64,000 nucleotides of DNA from the NCBI GenBank assembly GCA_964504565.1, contig CAZDEY010000003.1, positions 1 to 64,000 on the forward strand. The letters run 5' to 3'. Shown in pieces: positions 9,516-17,380 of this stretch. The notes beneath the pieces were generated by a model. That model had not been told where the DNA came from. It ran no database searches and saw only the letters and a program-made list of their open reading frames with translations. This stretch comes from Cesiribacter sp964504565 (GTDB lineage: Bacteria; Bacteroidota; Bacteroidia; Cytophagales; Cyclobacteriaceae). How positions within the stretch are numbered: position 1 is the first letter of the stretch; each line of letters begins with the position of its first letter. Both the position numbers and the translations under genes were made by a program.

Positions 9516-10232
9516 ATGGCAGACTTTCCAACCGGCTGGCCTACCAACGGCCCCCTCGATTTTGAATATCAGACCTATTTGCTTCTAGCGTATCTGCAGC
9601 GGGTAGAAGGGAGCTTTCGTCGAGTTGAGTTGTACCCTGAGCTATCTGAGCTTATTGAGCATTACCGGCAAATTCAAGAATTGCAAACTAACAAAAACCA
9701 GCTTAGTAACGCGTTGCCTAAATCAATTAGAAACCTCGACTTACAAAACCTGAAAATAAACTATCAGGAAGAAGACAACGAACCAGCTTTAAAAGAACTG
9801 GACGAGATACTGGGCTTTGCCGTTGCCAATATGCAGGTAAGCCTGGACTACGGAAGAAAGTGTTTTGACAAGGTGGTTCAGGAACTAGCAATTACGTGCA
9901 TTGGACTAATGCCACTGCACAAAAATGATGGCTACGTATTCTTACAAAACGGTGACCGTAAGTTTTTGCAGATATACCAGTTTAGTTATCGGTCTTTTTA
10001 CGAGAACGGGGAACGCTTTGGCAGCCTTAAATGGGAGTTTGTGGAAGAGCAGGAGCTGGGACTGCTCAATACGGTCGATAGTCTAAAACTGAACCTGATT
10101 ACCCGATTTGACTACCTGCCTAACCCGGCTACCTTCTGGCTAAAGTCGGCCCGGGAACTGCCCTACGAGGAAACTCTGCTGCCGGTGGCTAAACGAAGAA
10201 TTTTAAGGGAACTTGTTCCAAAAGCGGCATAA
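9516..10232 (+). CDS. Conserved-looking cytoplasmic protein, unknown
   Basis: A 238-residue soluble protein without signal peptide or membrane helix. The first third has several Tyr/Leu-rich helices (FEYQTYLLLAYLQRV), the middle carries a Lys/Asn/Glu stretch, and the second half has LDYGRKCFDKVVQELAIT and a repeated FLQ/LQIYQ pattern around a glycine-containing turn. I do not recognise a domain. It is divergent from groES and converges on secG, with the terminator at 10231-10254 just at its stop codon. The composition resembles the neighbouring housekeeping genes, so it is probably a lineage-conserved gene rather than a recent arrival. Confidence 0.75.
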   Translation: MADFPTGWPTNGPLDFEYQTYLLLAYLQRVEGSFRRVELYPELSELIEHYRQIQELQTNKNQLSNALPKSIRNLDLQNLKINYQEEDNEPALKELDEILGFAVANMQVSLDYGRKCFDKVVQELAITCIGLMPLHKNDGYVFLQNGDRKFLQIYQFSYRSFYENGERFGSLKWEFVEEQELGLLNTVDSLKLNLITRFDYLPNPATFWLKSARELPYEETLLPVAKRRILRELVPKAA

Positions 10233-10254
10233 AAAAAGGCCCGATTAGGGCCTT
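10231..10254 (-). terminator. Intrinsic terminator of the secG operon
   Basis: On the minus strand AAGGCCC / GGGCCTT with loop TAATC, followed by a run of T. It lies 24 bases after the secG stop and overlaps the stop codon of the converging gene. Confidence 0.85.
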
Positions 10255-10277
10255 AAATATTCTTGGTACGCTTCAAC

Positions 10278-10640
10278 TTACTCGGCAGAGTCAGCCGGTG
10301 TGCTGCTACCTTCAGTATCAAGCGGGGCAGTTTGAGGAATGCCTGCGTCAGGTCCACCGCTGGGTAAAATGGTCTGCTGAGCCTTTTGCTGGTTAGGGCT
10401 AACTACGGTTTCTTCGTTATTAATTAACAGAGTAGTGCCCATGCTAAGTGCCAGCATTGCAATGGCCAAGCCCCAGGTTATTTTTTCCAGAAGGTCGCTG
10501 GTGCGCTTAACACCAATCATTTGCTGGGCACCGCTACCGCCAAAACTGGCCGATAGTCCGCCACCTTTACTGTTTTGAGCCAGAACCACCAATATTAATA
10601 GTACTGCTACGAAGATAATAAGGCTAACCAGGATAATCAT
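10278..10640 (-). CDS. secG: Preprotein translocase subunit SecG
   Basis: A 120-residue inner-membrane protein that assists SecYEA during export. Two membrane helices (about 1-20 and 53-73) flank the conserved cytoplasmic loop QNSKGGGLSASFGGSGAQQM, diagnostic for SecG. The C-terminal 45 residues form a Pro/Ser/Thr-rich tail as in other Bacteroidota. The ATG directly follows the stop codon of the upstream TPR-like gene, so the two are coupled. Last gene of the miaB cluster, with a terminator at 10231-10254. Confidence 0.97.
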   Translation of the reverse strand: MIILVSLIIFVAVLLILVVLAQNSKGGGLSASFGGSGAQQMIGVKRTSDLLEKITWGLAIAMLALSMGTTLLINNEETVVSPNQQKAQQTILPSGGPDAGIPQTAPLDTEGSSTPADSAE

Positions 10641-11699
10641 TTATAAATCGTTTTTCAATTGATCAATACGGCCTGCAAAGTAAGTGCTTTTCTGCGGATA
10701 TTTCAATATAAGTTTTTCGTAAATATCAATGGCCCGCTCAAATTTGCCCTGCCTAACCATAATATTGGCTAGCGTTTCGGTAACCAAATCGGGCGGGGTA
10801 GTGGCTGAGTTAGCGCTCAAATCAGATGTAGGGGCGCTATCTAAGTTGGGCGAAGGGCGACTGATACGTTCCGATTTATTCAGAAAATCGCGGATTAGGT
10901 TACGCTGAAATACCACCCGGTCGTTCTCCAGATTACGCTCGGGGTGATTATGGATAATCTCCTGTAAGGTTTCATTAACCTTAATTGGAGCTGGGGCTGC
11001 CGCTTCTGATTTTTCTTCAACTTTAGCCTCTGGCGATGATTCATTTAAGGTTGAGGACTCAGGTTTACCATCCTCCAGATCGGCATTTAGCTTATTTCTC
11101 TGGTCCCTAAGTCGGCGGAGGTTTTCTTCCAGTTCCTTAAAAATATCGACTTTAGGGGTAGCCGGAGTTTCTTCAGTTGGCTGGGTAACTTCACTTTCCT
11201 CAGCAGTCGACTCGGCCTCTTCATACTTAACTGCCGGCTGTTCGGTTGGGTAGAAGGTCTCCTCGGTCTGTTCTAATTCTGTCGATTGATACTCAACGGT
11301 AACTTCAGTATTTTCTTCAAAATTAGGTTCCGAAGTTTCAGTAGGTATCTCGTTAGCTGTAGGAACGGAATCGGATTCGGTAGTTAACTGATGGGGAGAA
11401 ACTTGTTCATTAGCAGCCGGGGCAGTATAAGTTGAATCTGTTTCCTGAGTAGGTGGCTGAGGCTCAGCAGGCCTATCAGCTTCCATAAATTCGCGTAACG
11501 CCCGGCGGTTGGGTGAATAAAGTGCAGCAGTAGCCAGCAAGTTCCGGGAATTGGTATCGGTTTGCCCGGCCTTAGCTAACAACGCGCGGATAGCCGAAGC
11601 GTAAGGGTACTGCTCAGCCATTTCACTGAGCATAGCTACATGCTTAGTTTGTAACGATTCGGGCTGATGAAGGTATTTGAGCAGTTTCTGACGGTTCAC
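10641..11699 (-). CDS. TPR-like protein with acidic middle region
   Basis: A 352-residue protein with three parts: a helical N-terminus (1-75: MLSEMAEQYPYASAIRALLAKA) that looks like a helix-hairpin repeat, a long acidic Glu/Thr/Pro-rich low-complexity segment (about 78-170), a short coiled-coil-like stretch (ELEENLRRLRDQRNKLNADLE), and a C-terminal TPR-like pair (LVTETLANIMVRQGKFERAIDIYEKL in pieces). The start is GTG. It lies between lptE and secG in the order that recurs in Bacteroidota genomes. No signal peptide, so probably cytoplasmic. Exact role unknown; a scaffold linked to envelope export is a guess from context only. Confidence 0.8.
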   Translation of the reverse strand: MNRQKLLKYLHQPESLQTKHVAMLSEMAEQYPYASAIRALLAKAGQTDTNSRNLLATAALYSPNRRALREFMEADRPAEPQPPTQETDSTYTAPAANEQVSPHQLTTESDSVPTANEIPTETSEPNFEENTEVTVEYQSTELEQTEETFYPTEQPAVKYEEAESTAEESEVTQPTEETPATPKVDIFKELEENLRRLRDQRNKLNADLEDGKPESSTLNESSPEAKVEEKSEAAAPAPIKVNETLQEIIHNHPERNLENDRVVFQRNLIRDFLNKSERISRPSPNLDSAPTSDLSANSATTPPDLVTETLANIMVRQGKFERAIDIYEKLILKYPQKSTYFAGRIDQLKNDL

Positions 11700-11732
11700 A
11701 CAAAAATTCTTTAAGGGTAAGTTATAGAAATT

Positions 11733-12272
11733 TTACCAATTGGCCACAGTACCGTTGAATATATCAAATATAATCCGCTCAAATATTTCGTCAACTAGCC
11801 TAGTTTCTTCCGCTTGTAAAGTAGTCTGATCGGGGTTATAATCGGCAAAATAGCTGAAGCTTTTTTCAAAGTTCTGAGTCTCATCTTTAAGATTAACGAA
11901 GTTTACCTTAACCGCTATGGTTAACCGCTGCTGAGCGGCCAAGTCACCTCCCACGGCCACATTAGATGCCTGAGGCGCCACCGGAGCTAAATCCCAGCCT
12001 ACTATACTACCGTCAAGTTGCAAATCGCCTCCGTCCTGCACCAGGGCAAGTCGGGTGTTCCGCTGAAAGTAATCCTTTAGGCCCTCCGTAAATATCTGAG
12101 TTAGGTTAGGTGGGCCACCGCCGGAATCGTTAAAAAAATTCTGAATTGAAATAGTTTCGACATCTGGGCCTATAACAGTTCCGCTGAAAGAATACCCGCC
12201 ATTTCCACAACTTGTAAGAATTATCATTAGTAAAAACATGGTAAGATAAATTCTATAGTTATTCAATTTCAT
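11733..12272 (-). CDS. lptE: LptE-family LPS assembly lipoprotein
   Basis: A 179-residue lipoprotein expected to plug the LptD barrel in the outer membrane during LPS insertion. With the ATG at 12272 it has a signal peptide ending in the lipobox LTSC (lipidated Cys22) and then the family pattern GYSFSG, ISIQNFFN, LTQIFTEGLKDYFQRNT and a central strand region with SIVGWDLAP. Upstream TTG/GTG frame extension to 12329 would bury the signal peptide, so it is rejected. The ATG lies 14 bases inside the upstream activator gene, indicating coupling. Identity rests on the LptE-like pattern and on the conserved gene order; sequence identity to proteobacterial LptE is expected to be low. Confidence 0.9.
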   Translation of the reverse strand: MKLNNYRIYLTMFLLMIILTSCGNGGYSFSGTVIGPDVETISIQNFFNDSGGGPPNLTQIFTEGLKDYFQRNTRLALVQDGGDLQLDGSIVGWDLAPVAPQASNVAVGGDLAAQQRLTIAVKVNFVNLKDETQNFEKSFSYFADYNPDQTTLQAEETRLVDEIFERIIFDIFNGTVANW

Positions 12273-13563
12273 ACTGTTTGATTTTGCGGTACAGTGTTCT
12301 TTCCGAAATTCCCAAATCCTGGGCAGCATACTTACGCTTGTTATTATTCTTTCTTAACGCTTTAACGATCATTTCGCGCTCTTTCTTTTCCAGAGAAAGG
12401 CTTTCGTCTTCGGTTTCGTGCGAAATATCTTCAACCTTGGCTAACTCGTATTCTTCGTCGTTGCCGCTGCTTTCGTGGTTTACAAAAGTAGGGGGGGCGG
12501 GCCGTTCAGTATTTTCTTCAGCTTGCTGCAGCCTTAGTGGCGCATCTTGCAACTCCTGATAGTGGGAGTTTATATTATTAAATAGGTTATGATGCTCTTC
12601 AATCACTTCCGACCCATCCTGCTCTTGCTCCAGTACATGGTGCATCAACTTCTTGAGCTCAGTTATATCGCGCCGCATTTCAAACAAGACTTTATACAGA
12701 AGGTCGCGTTCCGAATAATTTTCTGCACCGGAGCCGGCCTGAGCCTTAACCAAGGCTGGTAGAAAACTTGATTCTTTGGGCAAGTATCGGCGGAGGGTAT
12801 CAGCATCTACCGACCTGTCCATTTCCAGTACACTTATTTGCTCAGTCAGGTTTTTTAACTGGCGAATATTGCCGGGAAAACGGTAGGATAGAAGCACCTG
12901 TTTGGCTTCCGGTGTAAGCTGAATTGGGGCAACGCGGTACTTTTCGCTAAAGTCTCCGGCAAATTTCCTAAATAACAAATCGGCATCTTCTTCGCGTTCG
13001 CGCAGGGGCGGCACAAAAATAGGCACGGTGCTCAGGCGGTAGTACAGGTCCTCGCGGAACTTACCATTTTGTACCGCTTCCATCAGGTTTACATTAGTAG
13101 CGGCTACTACCCGAACCTCGGTTTTCTGCACTTTGCTGCTACCAACCCGAATAAACTCGCCTACTTCCAGTACCCGCAACAGGCGGGCTTGCGTACCCAA
13201 AGGCATTTCTCCAATTTCATCCAGGAAAATAGTGCCGCCGTTAACTACCTCAAAGTACCCCTTACGGGCTTCGCTGGCTCCGGTAAATGCTCCCTTCTCG
13301 TGGCCGAATAGCTCACTATCAATAGTACCTTCGGGTATGGCTCCGCAGTTAATAGCTATAAAGGGTCCGTGCTTACGGTAGCTGAGTTCGTGAATTATTT
13401 TGGAAAAACTTTCTTTACCCACGCCGCTTTCGCCGGTAATTAGCACGGTCATATCGGTAGGGGCAACCTGGGCGGCTACCTGTATAGCGTGGTTTAACCG
13501 TGCCGAATTACCAATTATGCCGAAGCGGCGCTTTATAGACTGTATCTCTTCGCTTTGCGTCAC
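12259..13563 (-). CDS. Sigma-54-type AAA+ transcriptional activator, no receiver domain
   Basis: A 434-residue bacterial enhancer-binding protein. The AAA+ domain starts almost at the N-terminus (about 12-255): Walker A GESGVGKE (44-51), the sigma-54 loop GAFTGA, Walker B IFLDEIGE, the sensor region FREDLYYRL and PGNIRQLKNL. A 120-residue charged linker follows and a Fis-type helix-turn-helix closes the protein (NKRKYAAQDLGISERTLYRKI). It lacks a response-regulator receiver or PAS domain, so its input signal is not visible. The start is GTG. It sits between miaB and lptE in the Bacteroidota gene order, which makes envelope control plausible. Confidence 0.93.
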   Translation of the reverse strand: MTQSEEIQSIKRRFGIIGNSARLNHAIQVAAQVAPTDMTVLITGESGVGKESFSKIIHELSYRKHGPFIAINCGAIPEGTIDSELFGHEKGAFTGASEARKGYFEVVNGGTIFLDEIGEMPLGTQARLLRVLEVGEFIRVGSSKVQKTEVRVVAATNVNLMEAVQNGKFREDLYYRLSTVPIFVPPLREREEDADLLFRKFAGDFSEKYRVAPIQLTPEAKQVLLSYRFPGNIRQLKNLTEQISVLEMDRSVDADTLRRYLPKESSFLPALVKAQAGSGAENYSERDLLYKVLFEMRRDITELKKLMHHVLEQEQDGSEVIEEHHNLFNNINSHYQELQDAPLRLQQAEENTERPAPPTFVNHESSGNDEEYELAKVEDISHETEDESLSLEKKEREMIVKALRKNNNKRKYAAQDLGISERTLYRKIKQYEIE

Positions 13564-13576
13564 TATAGTTTCTGGT

Positions 13577-15061
13577 TTAAGCTTCGGAGATAACCTCGCC
13601 GAACAGGGTAGCAGCGGTGCAGCCGGTAATTTTTACCAGTGCGTATTCACCTTTTTGGTGGCTGCCCTTATCAAATATCACAACTTTATTAGCGCTATTT
13701 CGGCCCTGTAGTTGGTCATTTGATCGCTTGGAATAACCTTCAACCAACACTTTTTGTACCTGCCCCACGCTCATGGCGTTTCGCTCCTGGGAGTGCTGCT
13801 GTTGCTTCTGAATTATTTCTTGTAACCGGCGCTTTTTAGTTTCTAACGGAATATCGTCGGCGTATTTGCGGGCAGCCAAGGTGCCGGGACGTTCGCTATA
13901 GAAAAACATATAACTGAAGTCATATTTAACCTCGTCCATCAGAGTTAGCGTTTCCTGATGTTCTTCTTCGGTTTCGGTACAAAACCCGGCTATAAAATCG
14001 GAGCTGATGCCACAGTCTTTGCCTATAATCCGGTGAATAGCGTGTACCCGATCCAGATACTCTTCGCGGTTATAGGTGCGGTTCATTATGTTAAGTACCC
14101 GGCTGTTGCCACTCTGAGCCGGCAAATGGATATAATTACAAATATTTTCGTAATCGGCTATAGCGTGTAGCACCTCGTCAGTTATATCCTTAGGATGCGA
14201 GGTAGAGAATCTGACCCGTAGCTCCGGGCTAACTTGGGCCACCAGTTTAAGCAAATCGGCGAAGTTTACTATTTCCGGAAGTTCAGCTTCTTTCTTTTCT
14301 ATTTTTTCCAGACGGGCTTTATTATTTTCAGTAGCCGACCATTTGTAGCTATCTACATTTTGCCCCAGCAGGGTAACTTCGCGGTAGCCCTTAGCAAATA
14401 AATCCTGAGCTTCCTTTACAATAGAATGCGGATCGCGGCTACGCTCCCGGCCCCGGGTAAAGGGCACTACGCAGAACGAACACATATTGTCGCAGCCGCG
14501 CATTATCGATATAAAGGCGGTAACCCCGTTGGAATTTAACCTTACCGGGCTAATATCGGCATAAGTTTCCTCGCGGCTAAGAAACACATTTACGCCCTTC
14601 TGGCCACTATCGGCCTGGTTAACTAAGTTAGGCAGGTCGCGGTAGGCATCCGGGCCTACCACCAAATCAACAATTTGTTCTTCTTCCAGAAGTTGTTCCT
14701 TTAAACGCTCGGCCATACACCCTAGTACCCCAATTGTCAGATCGGGTTTTTGCTTTTTTAGGGCATTGAAGTGGACCAGACGGTTACGAACCGTTTGTTC
14801 GGCTTTCTCGCGTATGGAACAAGTATTTAGGAAAATTACGTCGGCCAAATCGGGCTCACTGGTGGTATCAAAACCGTTTTCGGCCATTACCGCACTTACA
14901 ATCTCACTGTCGGAGAAGTTCATCTGGCAGCCGTAGCTTTCTATATACAACCGCCTACTAGCGCCGGTTTGAGAATCTAGAGTAGTTTTAACCCCGCACT
15001 GCTCGCTTACTTCGGCAGTTTCCGCCCCTACAATATCAATGTCCGCAATTAGTTCTTTCAT
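13577..15061 (-). CDS. miaB: tRNA-i6A37 methylthiotransferase MiaB
   Basis: A 494-residue radical-SAM enzyme that adds a methylthio group to i6A at position 37 of tRNAs reading UNN codons. The N-terminal UPF0004 domain shows SYGCQMNFSDSE, NTCSIREKAEQ and GCMAERL (three cluster cysteines); the radical-SAM core has RGCDNMCSFCVVPFTRGRERSR in two parts (CxxxCxxC); the C-terminal TRAM domain ends with VKITGCTAATLFGEV. ATG at 15061 is chosen over an in-frame TTG at 15082 that lies 7 codons earlier. A roughly 20-residue charged insertion after GQNVDSYKW is common in this phylum. Heads the cluster miaB to secG, 13 bases before the AAA+ activator. Confidence 0.97.
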   Translation of the reverse strand: MKELIADIDIVGAETAEVSEQCGVKTTLDSQTGASRRLYIESYGCQMNFSDSEIVSAVMAENGFDTTSEPDLADVIFLNTCSIREKAEQTVRNRLVHFNALKKQKPDLTIGVLGCMAERLKEQLLEEEQIVDLVVGPDAYRDLPNLVNQADSGQKGVNVFLSREETYADISPVRLNSNGVTAFISIMRGCDNMCSFCVVPFTRGRERSRDPHSIVKEAQDLFAKGYREVTLLGQNVDSYKWSATENNKARLEKIEKKEAELPEIVNFADLLKLVAQVSPELRVRFSTSHPKDITDEVLHAIADYENICNYIHLPAQSGNSRVLNIMNRTYNREEYLDRVHAIHRIIGKDCGISSDFIAGFCTETEEEHQETLTLMDEVKYDFSYMFFYSERPGTLAARKYADDIPLETKKRRLQEIIQKQQQHSQERNAMSVGQVQKVLVEGYSKRSNDQLQGRNSANKVVIFDKGSHQKGEYALVKITGCTAATLFGEVISEA

Positions 15062-15124
15062 GAAATTTTCAGTAGAGCGCAAATATACAGAATAAACTGG
15101 CCGTCTGCCAATGTGTCAGCCCGC

Positions 15125-16429
15125 TTATTTCTGAATGCGGGCATTAAGAGCGTTCAGTAGCCCCTGAGCTTTAGTAAGGCATTCCTGATATTCCTGCTCC
15201 GGGTCAGAGTCCCATGTAATAGCCCCGCCCACCTGAAAGCTTAGTTTTTGACTGGTTTCAGAATAAAAGAGCGTGCGAATAAGAACGTTAAAATCAAAAT
15301 CTCCTTGGGGACTTATATAGCCCAATGCTCCGCTATAGGGGCCGCGCCGGGTATCTTCGTACTTATCGATTAGCTCCATAACCTTTTTCTTAGGGGCACC
15401 GGTCATACTGCCCATCGGAAATGCCCACTTAAGTGCTTTAATAAAATGAGTATTTTCTGTTAACTGCGATGTAACGGTACTAATCATTTGGTGAACCTGA
15501 GGAAAGCTATATATTTTAAATAGTTCTGGAACTTGTACCGAACCGGGTACGGCGGTTCGCCCTAAATCATTGCGTACTAAGTCTACAATCATCATATTTT
15601 CTGCCCGTTCCTTTTCGCTGCTTTGTAGCTGCGCTTTTAATTGCTCATCCTGAATAGGGTCTGCCGAGCGGGCAGCGGTTCCTTTAATTGGCTGAGAAAT
15701 TAACTGATTGCCGGTTTTCTTAAGAAAGCGTTCGGGCGAAGCCGAAATTATGTATTGGGTATCCAACTTAAAAAAGGCCGAAAACGGGGCAGGAGATACT
15801 ATACCTAGCTTTAAGAAGAGTTGTACCGGGTCGAGCTCTACCTCACTGGCCAAAAATTCCTGACATAAATTGAGTTCGTAGCAGTCACCTTCCAGAATAT
15901 GGTTTTTAACCTGCTCTATTTTCTTTAGAAACTCCAGCTTTGAAGTTTGGGCTACAAAATTTAGGGGGTTGGTACTTTTCGGTACTAAAGAGCAAGGCTT
16001 TTGAATTGCCTGCCATACCTCATCTGGATCAGCCTCCGTTTCAATGATTAGCACGTTTTCTTGAAAGCTTATAAGCGTTTCCGGTTCAAATAAGCACGCT
16101 TCGGGAAATGGGTTAATATCCGGAAGCCGGCTAGAGAGATCGTATATTTCGTTTTTCAGGTCATAACCTAAGTAGCCGAATAAGTAGCGAGGGTGGTCGG
16201 TAAAGGTTTCTTCTAACGAAGAAAACCAGCTTTTTCCACTTTTTGGCCTAAAGGCCCGGCGGCCCCAGGCAATGGTTGGCTGAAATGAGCCATAGAAAGA
16301 TTCAATTCCCCAATTTTGTAAGGCTATAAAATAGGTATAATGCTGGCCGTATACTAAAGCCTGATTGAATAGCTGGGAAGTTATTTTACCCTTTAAGGTA
16401 TAAGTGGCTCTATTTTTCAAACGAGGCAA
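15125..16429 (-). CDS. pabB: Aminodeoxychorismate synthase component I
   Basis: About 434 residues of the chorismate-binding (anthranilate synthase component I) family. The motif PIKGTAARS carries the lysine typical of PabB, where anthranilate synthase has PIAGT. Other marks are GDCYELNLCQEF, ASPERFL, ENMMIVDLVRNDLGR, FPMGSMTGAPK and GPYSGALGY. The product, 4-amino-4-deoxychorismate, feeds folate synthesis. The start is uncertain: there is no ATG, and TTG codons at 16429 and 16420 are both possible; the latter gives an N-terminus closer to relatives. PabA and PabC are not in the window. The gene lies 63 bases before miaB, so a shared transcript is possible. Confidence 0.93.
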   Translation of the reverse strand: MPRLKNRATYTLKGKITSQLFNQALVYGQHYTYFIALQNWGIESFYGSFQPTIAWGRRAFRPKSGKSWFSSLEETFTDHPRYLFGYLGYDLKNEIYDLSSRLPDINPFPEACLFEPETLISFQENVLIIETEADPDEVWQAIQKPCSLVPKSTNPLNFVAQTSKLEFLKKIEQVKNHILEGDCYELNLCQEFLASEVELDPVQLFLKLGIVSPAPFSAFFKLDTQYIISASPERFLKKTGNQLISQPIKGTAARSADPIQDEQLKAQLQSSEKERAENMMIVDLVRNDLGRTAVPGSVQVPELFKIYSFPQVHQMISTVTSQLTENTHFIKALKWAFPMGSMTGAPKKKVMELIDKYEDTRRGPYSGALGYISPQGDFDFNVLIRTLFYSETSQKLSFQVGGAITWDSDPEQEYQECLTKAQGLLNALNARIQK

Positions 16430-16433
16430 GTAT

Positions 16434-16469
16434 AAAAAAAAGAGGGAACAAGCTAAAGCCGTTCCCTCT
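16434..16469 (-). terminator. Intrinsic terminator of the YceI gene
   Basis: Perfect 9-base stem AGAGGGAAC / GTTCCCTCT with an 11-base loop; on the minus strand it is followed by eight T. It separates the YceI gene from pabB. Confidence 0.9.
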
Positions 16470-16490
16470 CAAAATTTGTAGCGAGTATAA

Positions 16491-17231
16491 TTATTTGCTG
16501 GCTACTAAGTCCAGGCCTACTGCTACGTTATTGTAAATAAATTTATCTTTAGCGCGGTCAGTTACGGCGCTTTCATCACCGTACATTACGCCCCAGTCGG
16601 TGCGGTCAATTACAAATCGCGCCATAGCTTCAATGCTATTATCGGTCATATTAACCCGGGCCGGAAAGCTTACGCTTTTGGTCTGATCGCGAATGGTTAG
16701 GTTACCGGTAATGCGGTGGGTAGGGTTCTCAACTACGGGCATAAACTGATCGGCTGCATCATCAACTTCTTTTTGAGCATCCTCGCTAAGGTTGCTTTCA
16801 TTGGCAACATTTCCTCCGTCTATAGCTTCTACGTTAGTTATTTCGAAGGTAGCTTTTGGATACTCAGCCACGTTGAAGAAGTCGTTAGACTTTAGGTGAT
16901 TAACCAGGTCGGTTTCGTATTCGCCTTCCAGGTCTTCTACGGCAATATCGTTAAGGTCCATAGAGAATGTACCGCCCACAATGTTGCCATTTTGTACTTT
17001 TAGGCTACCATCTTCCAGGCCGAAGGTACCGTAGTGGCGTCCGCCGGGCTTTAGGCCAATCCAGCCTACTTTGCTATCCGACATTTGTATGGCGTAGGTA
17101 GCATCGGCGTTAACTTCCTGAACTTCCTGGGCTTCGCCAACTTCGGCAGTATCGCCTTTTGGGGTGCTATCGCAGGCGGCTACTAATAAAGCGGCAGCGG
17201 ATAGCGCTAAAAATGAATTGCTTAGTTTCAT
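16491..17231 (-). CDS. YceI-family lipoprotein
   Basis: A 246-residue periplasmic protein. ATG at 17231 gives a signal peptide with lipobox LVAAC (Cys20), favoured over a TTG at 17264 that would add 11 residues. The YceI domain (about 35-245) shows the lipocalin-like fold pattern: SKVGWIGLKPGGRHYG, GGTFSMDLNDIAV, LKSNDFFNVAEYPKATFEI, GNLTIRDQTKSVSFP and RTDWGVMYG. YceI proteins bind isoprenoids or amphiphiles; in Bacteroidota many copies exist and the ligand is unknown. There is a clear promoter at 17294-17324 and a terminator at 16434-16469, so it is a single-gene transcript. Confidence 0.93.
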   Translation of the reverse strand: MKLSNSFLALSAAALLVAACDSTPKGDTAEVGEAQEVQEVNADATYAIQMSDSKVGWIGLKPGGRHYGTFGLEDGSLKVQNGNIVGGTFSMDLNDIAVEDLEGEYETDLVNHLKSNDFFNVAEYPKATFEITNVEAIDGGNVANESNLSEDAQKEVDDAADQFMPVVENPTHRITGNLTIRDQTKSVSFPARVNMTDNSIEAMARFVIDRTDWGVMYGDESAVTDRAKDKFIYNNVAVGLDLVASK

Positions 17232-17293
17232 AGAGCAAAATTTGGGGTTAAGAATAAAAAGCAACGAAAGGTAGGGAGTTGCTTTTAGAGTTA

Positions 17294-17324
17294 CAAACGT
17301 AGCGAAAGATAATTAAAGTTCAAA
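17294..17324 (-). promoter_or_regulatory. Bacteroidota consensus promoter of the YceI gene
   Basis: On the minus strand TTTG (17321-17324), a 19-base spacer, then TACGTTTG (17294-17301) match the -33/-7 consensus TTTG-N19-TAnnTTTG exactly. The ATG follows 62 bases downstream. Confidence 0.8.
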
Positions 17325-17340
17325 CATTGATTATAATTAT

Positions 17341-17375
17341 AAAAAAACCAGAGGGGTTTAGGCCTCTGGTTTTTT
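17341..17375 (-). terminator. Intrinsic terminator of the GDSL gene
   Basis: Stem ACCAGAGG / CCTCTGGT, 8-base loop, A-run and T-run on the two sides. It lies directly after the GDSL stop codon at 17381. Confidence 0.88.
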
Positions 17376-17380
17376 AAGAA

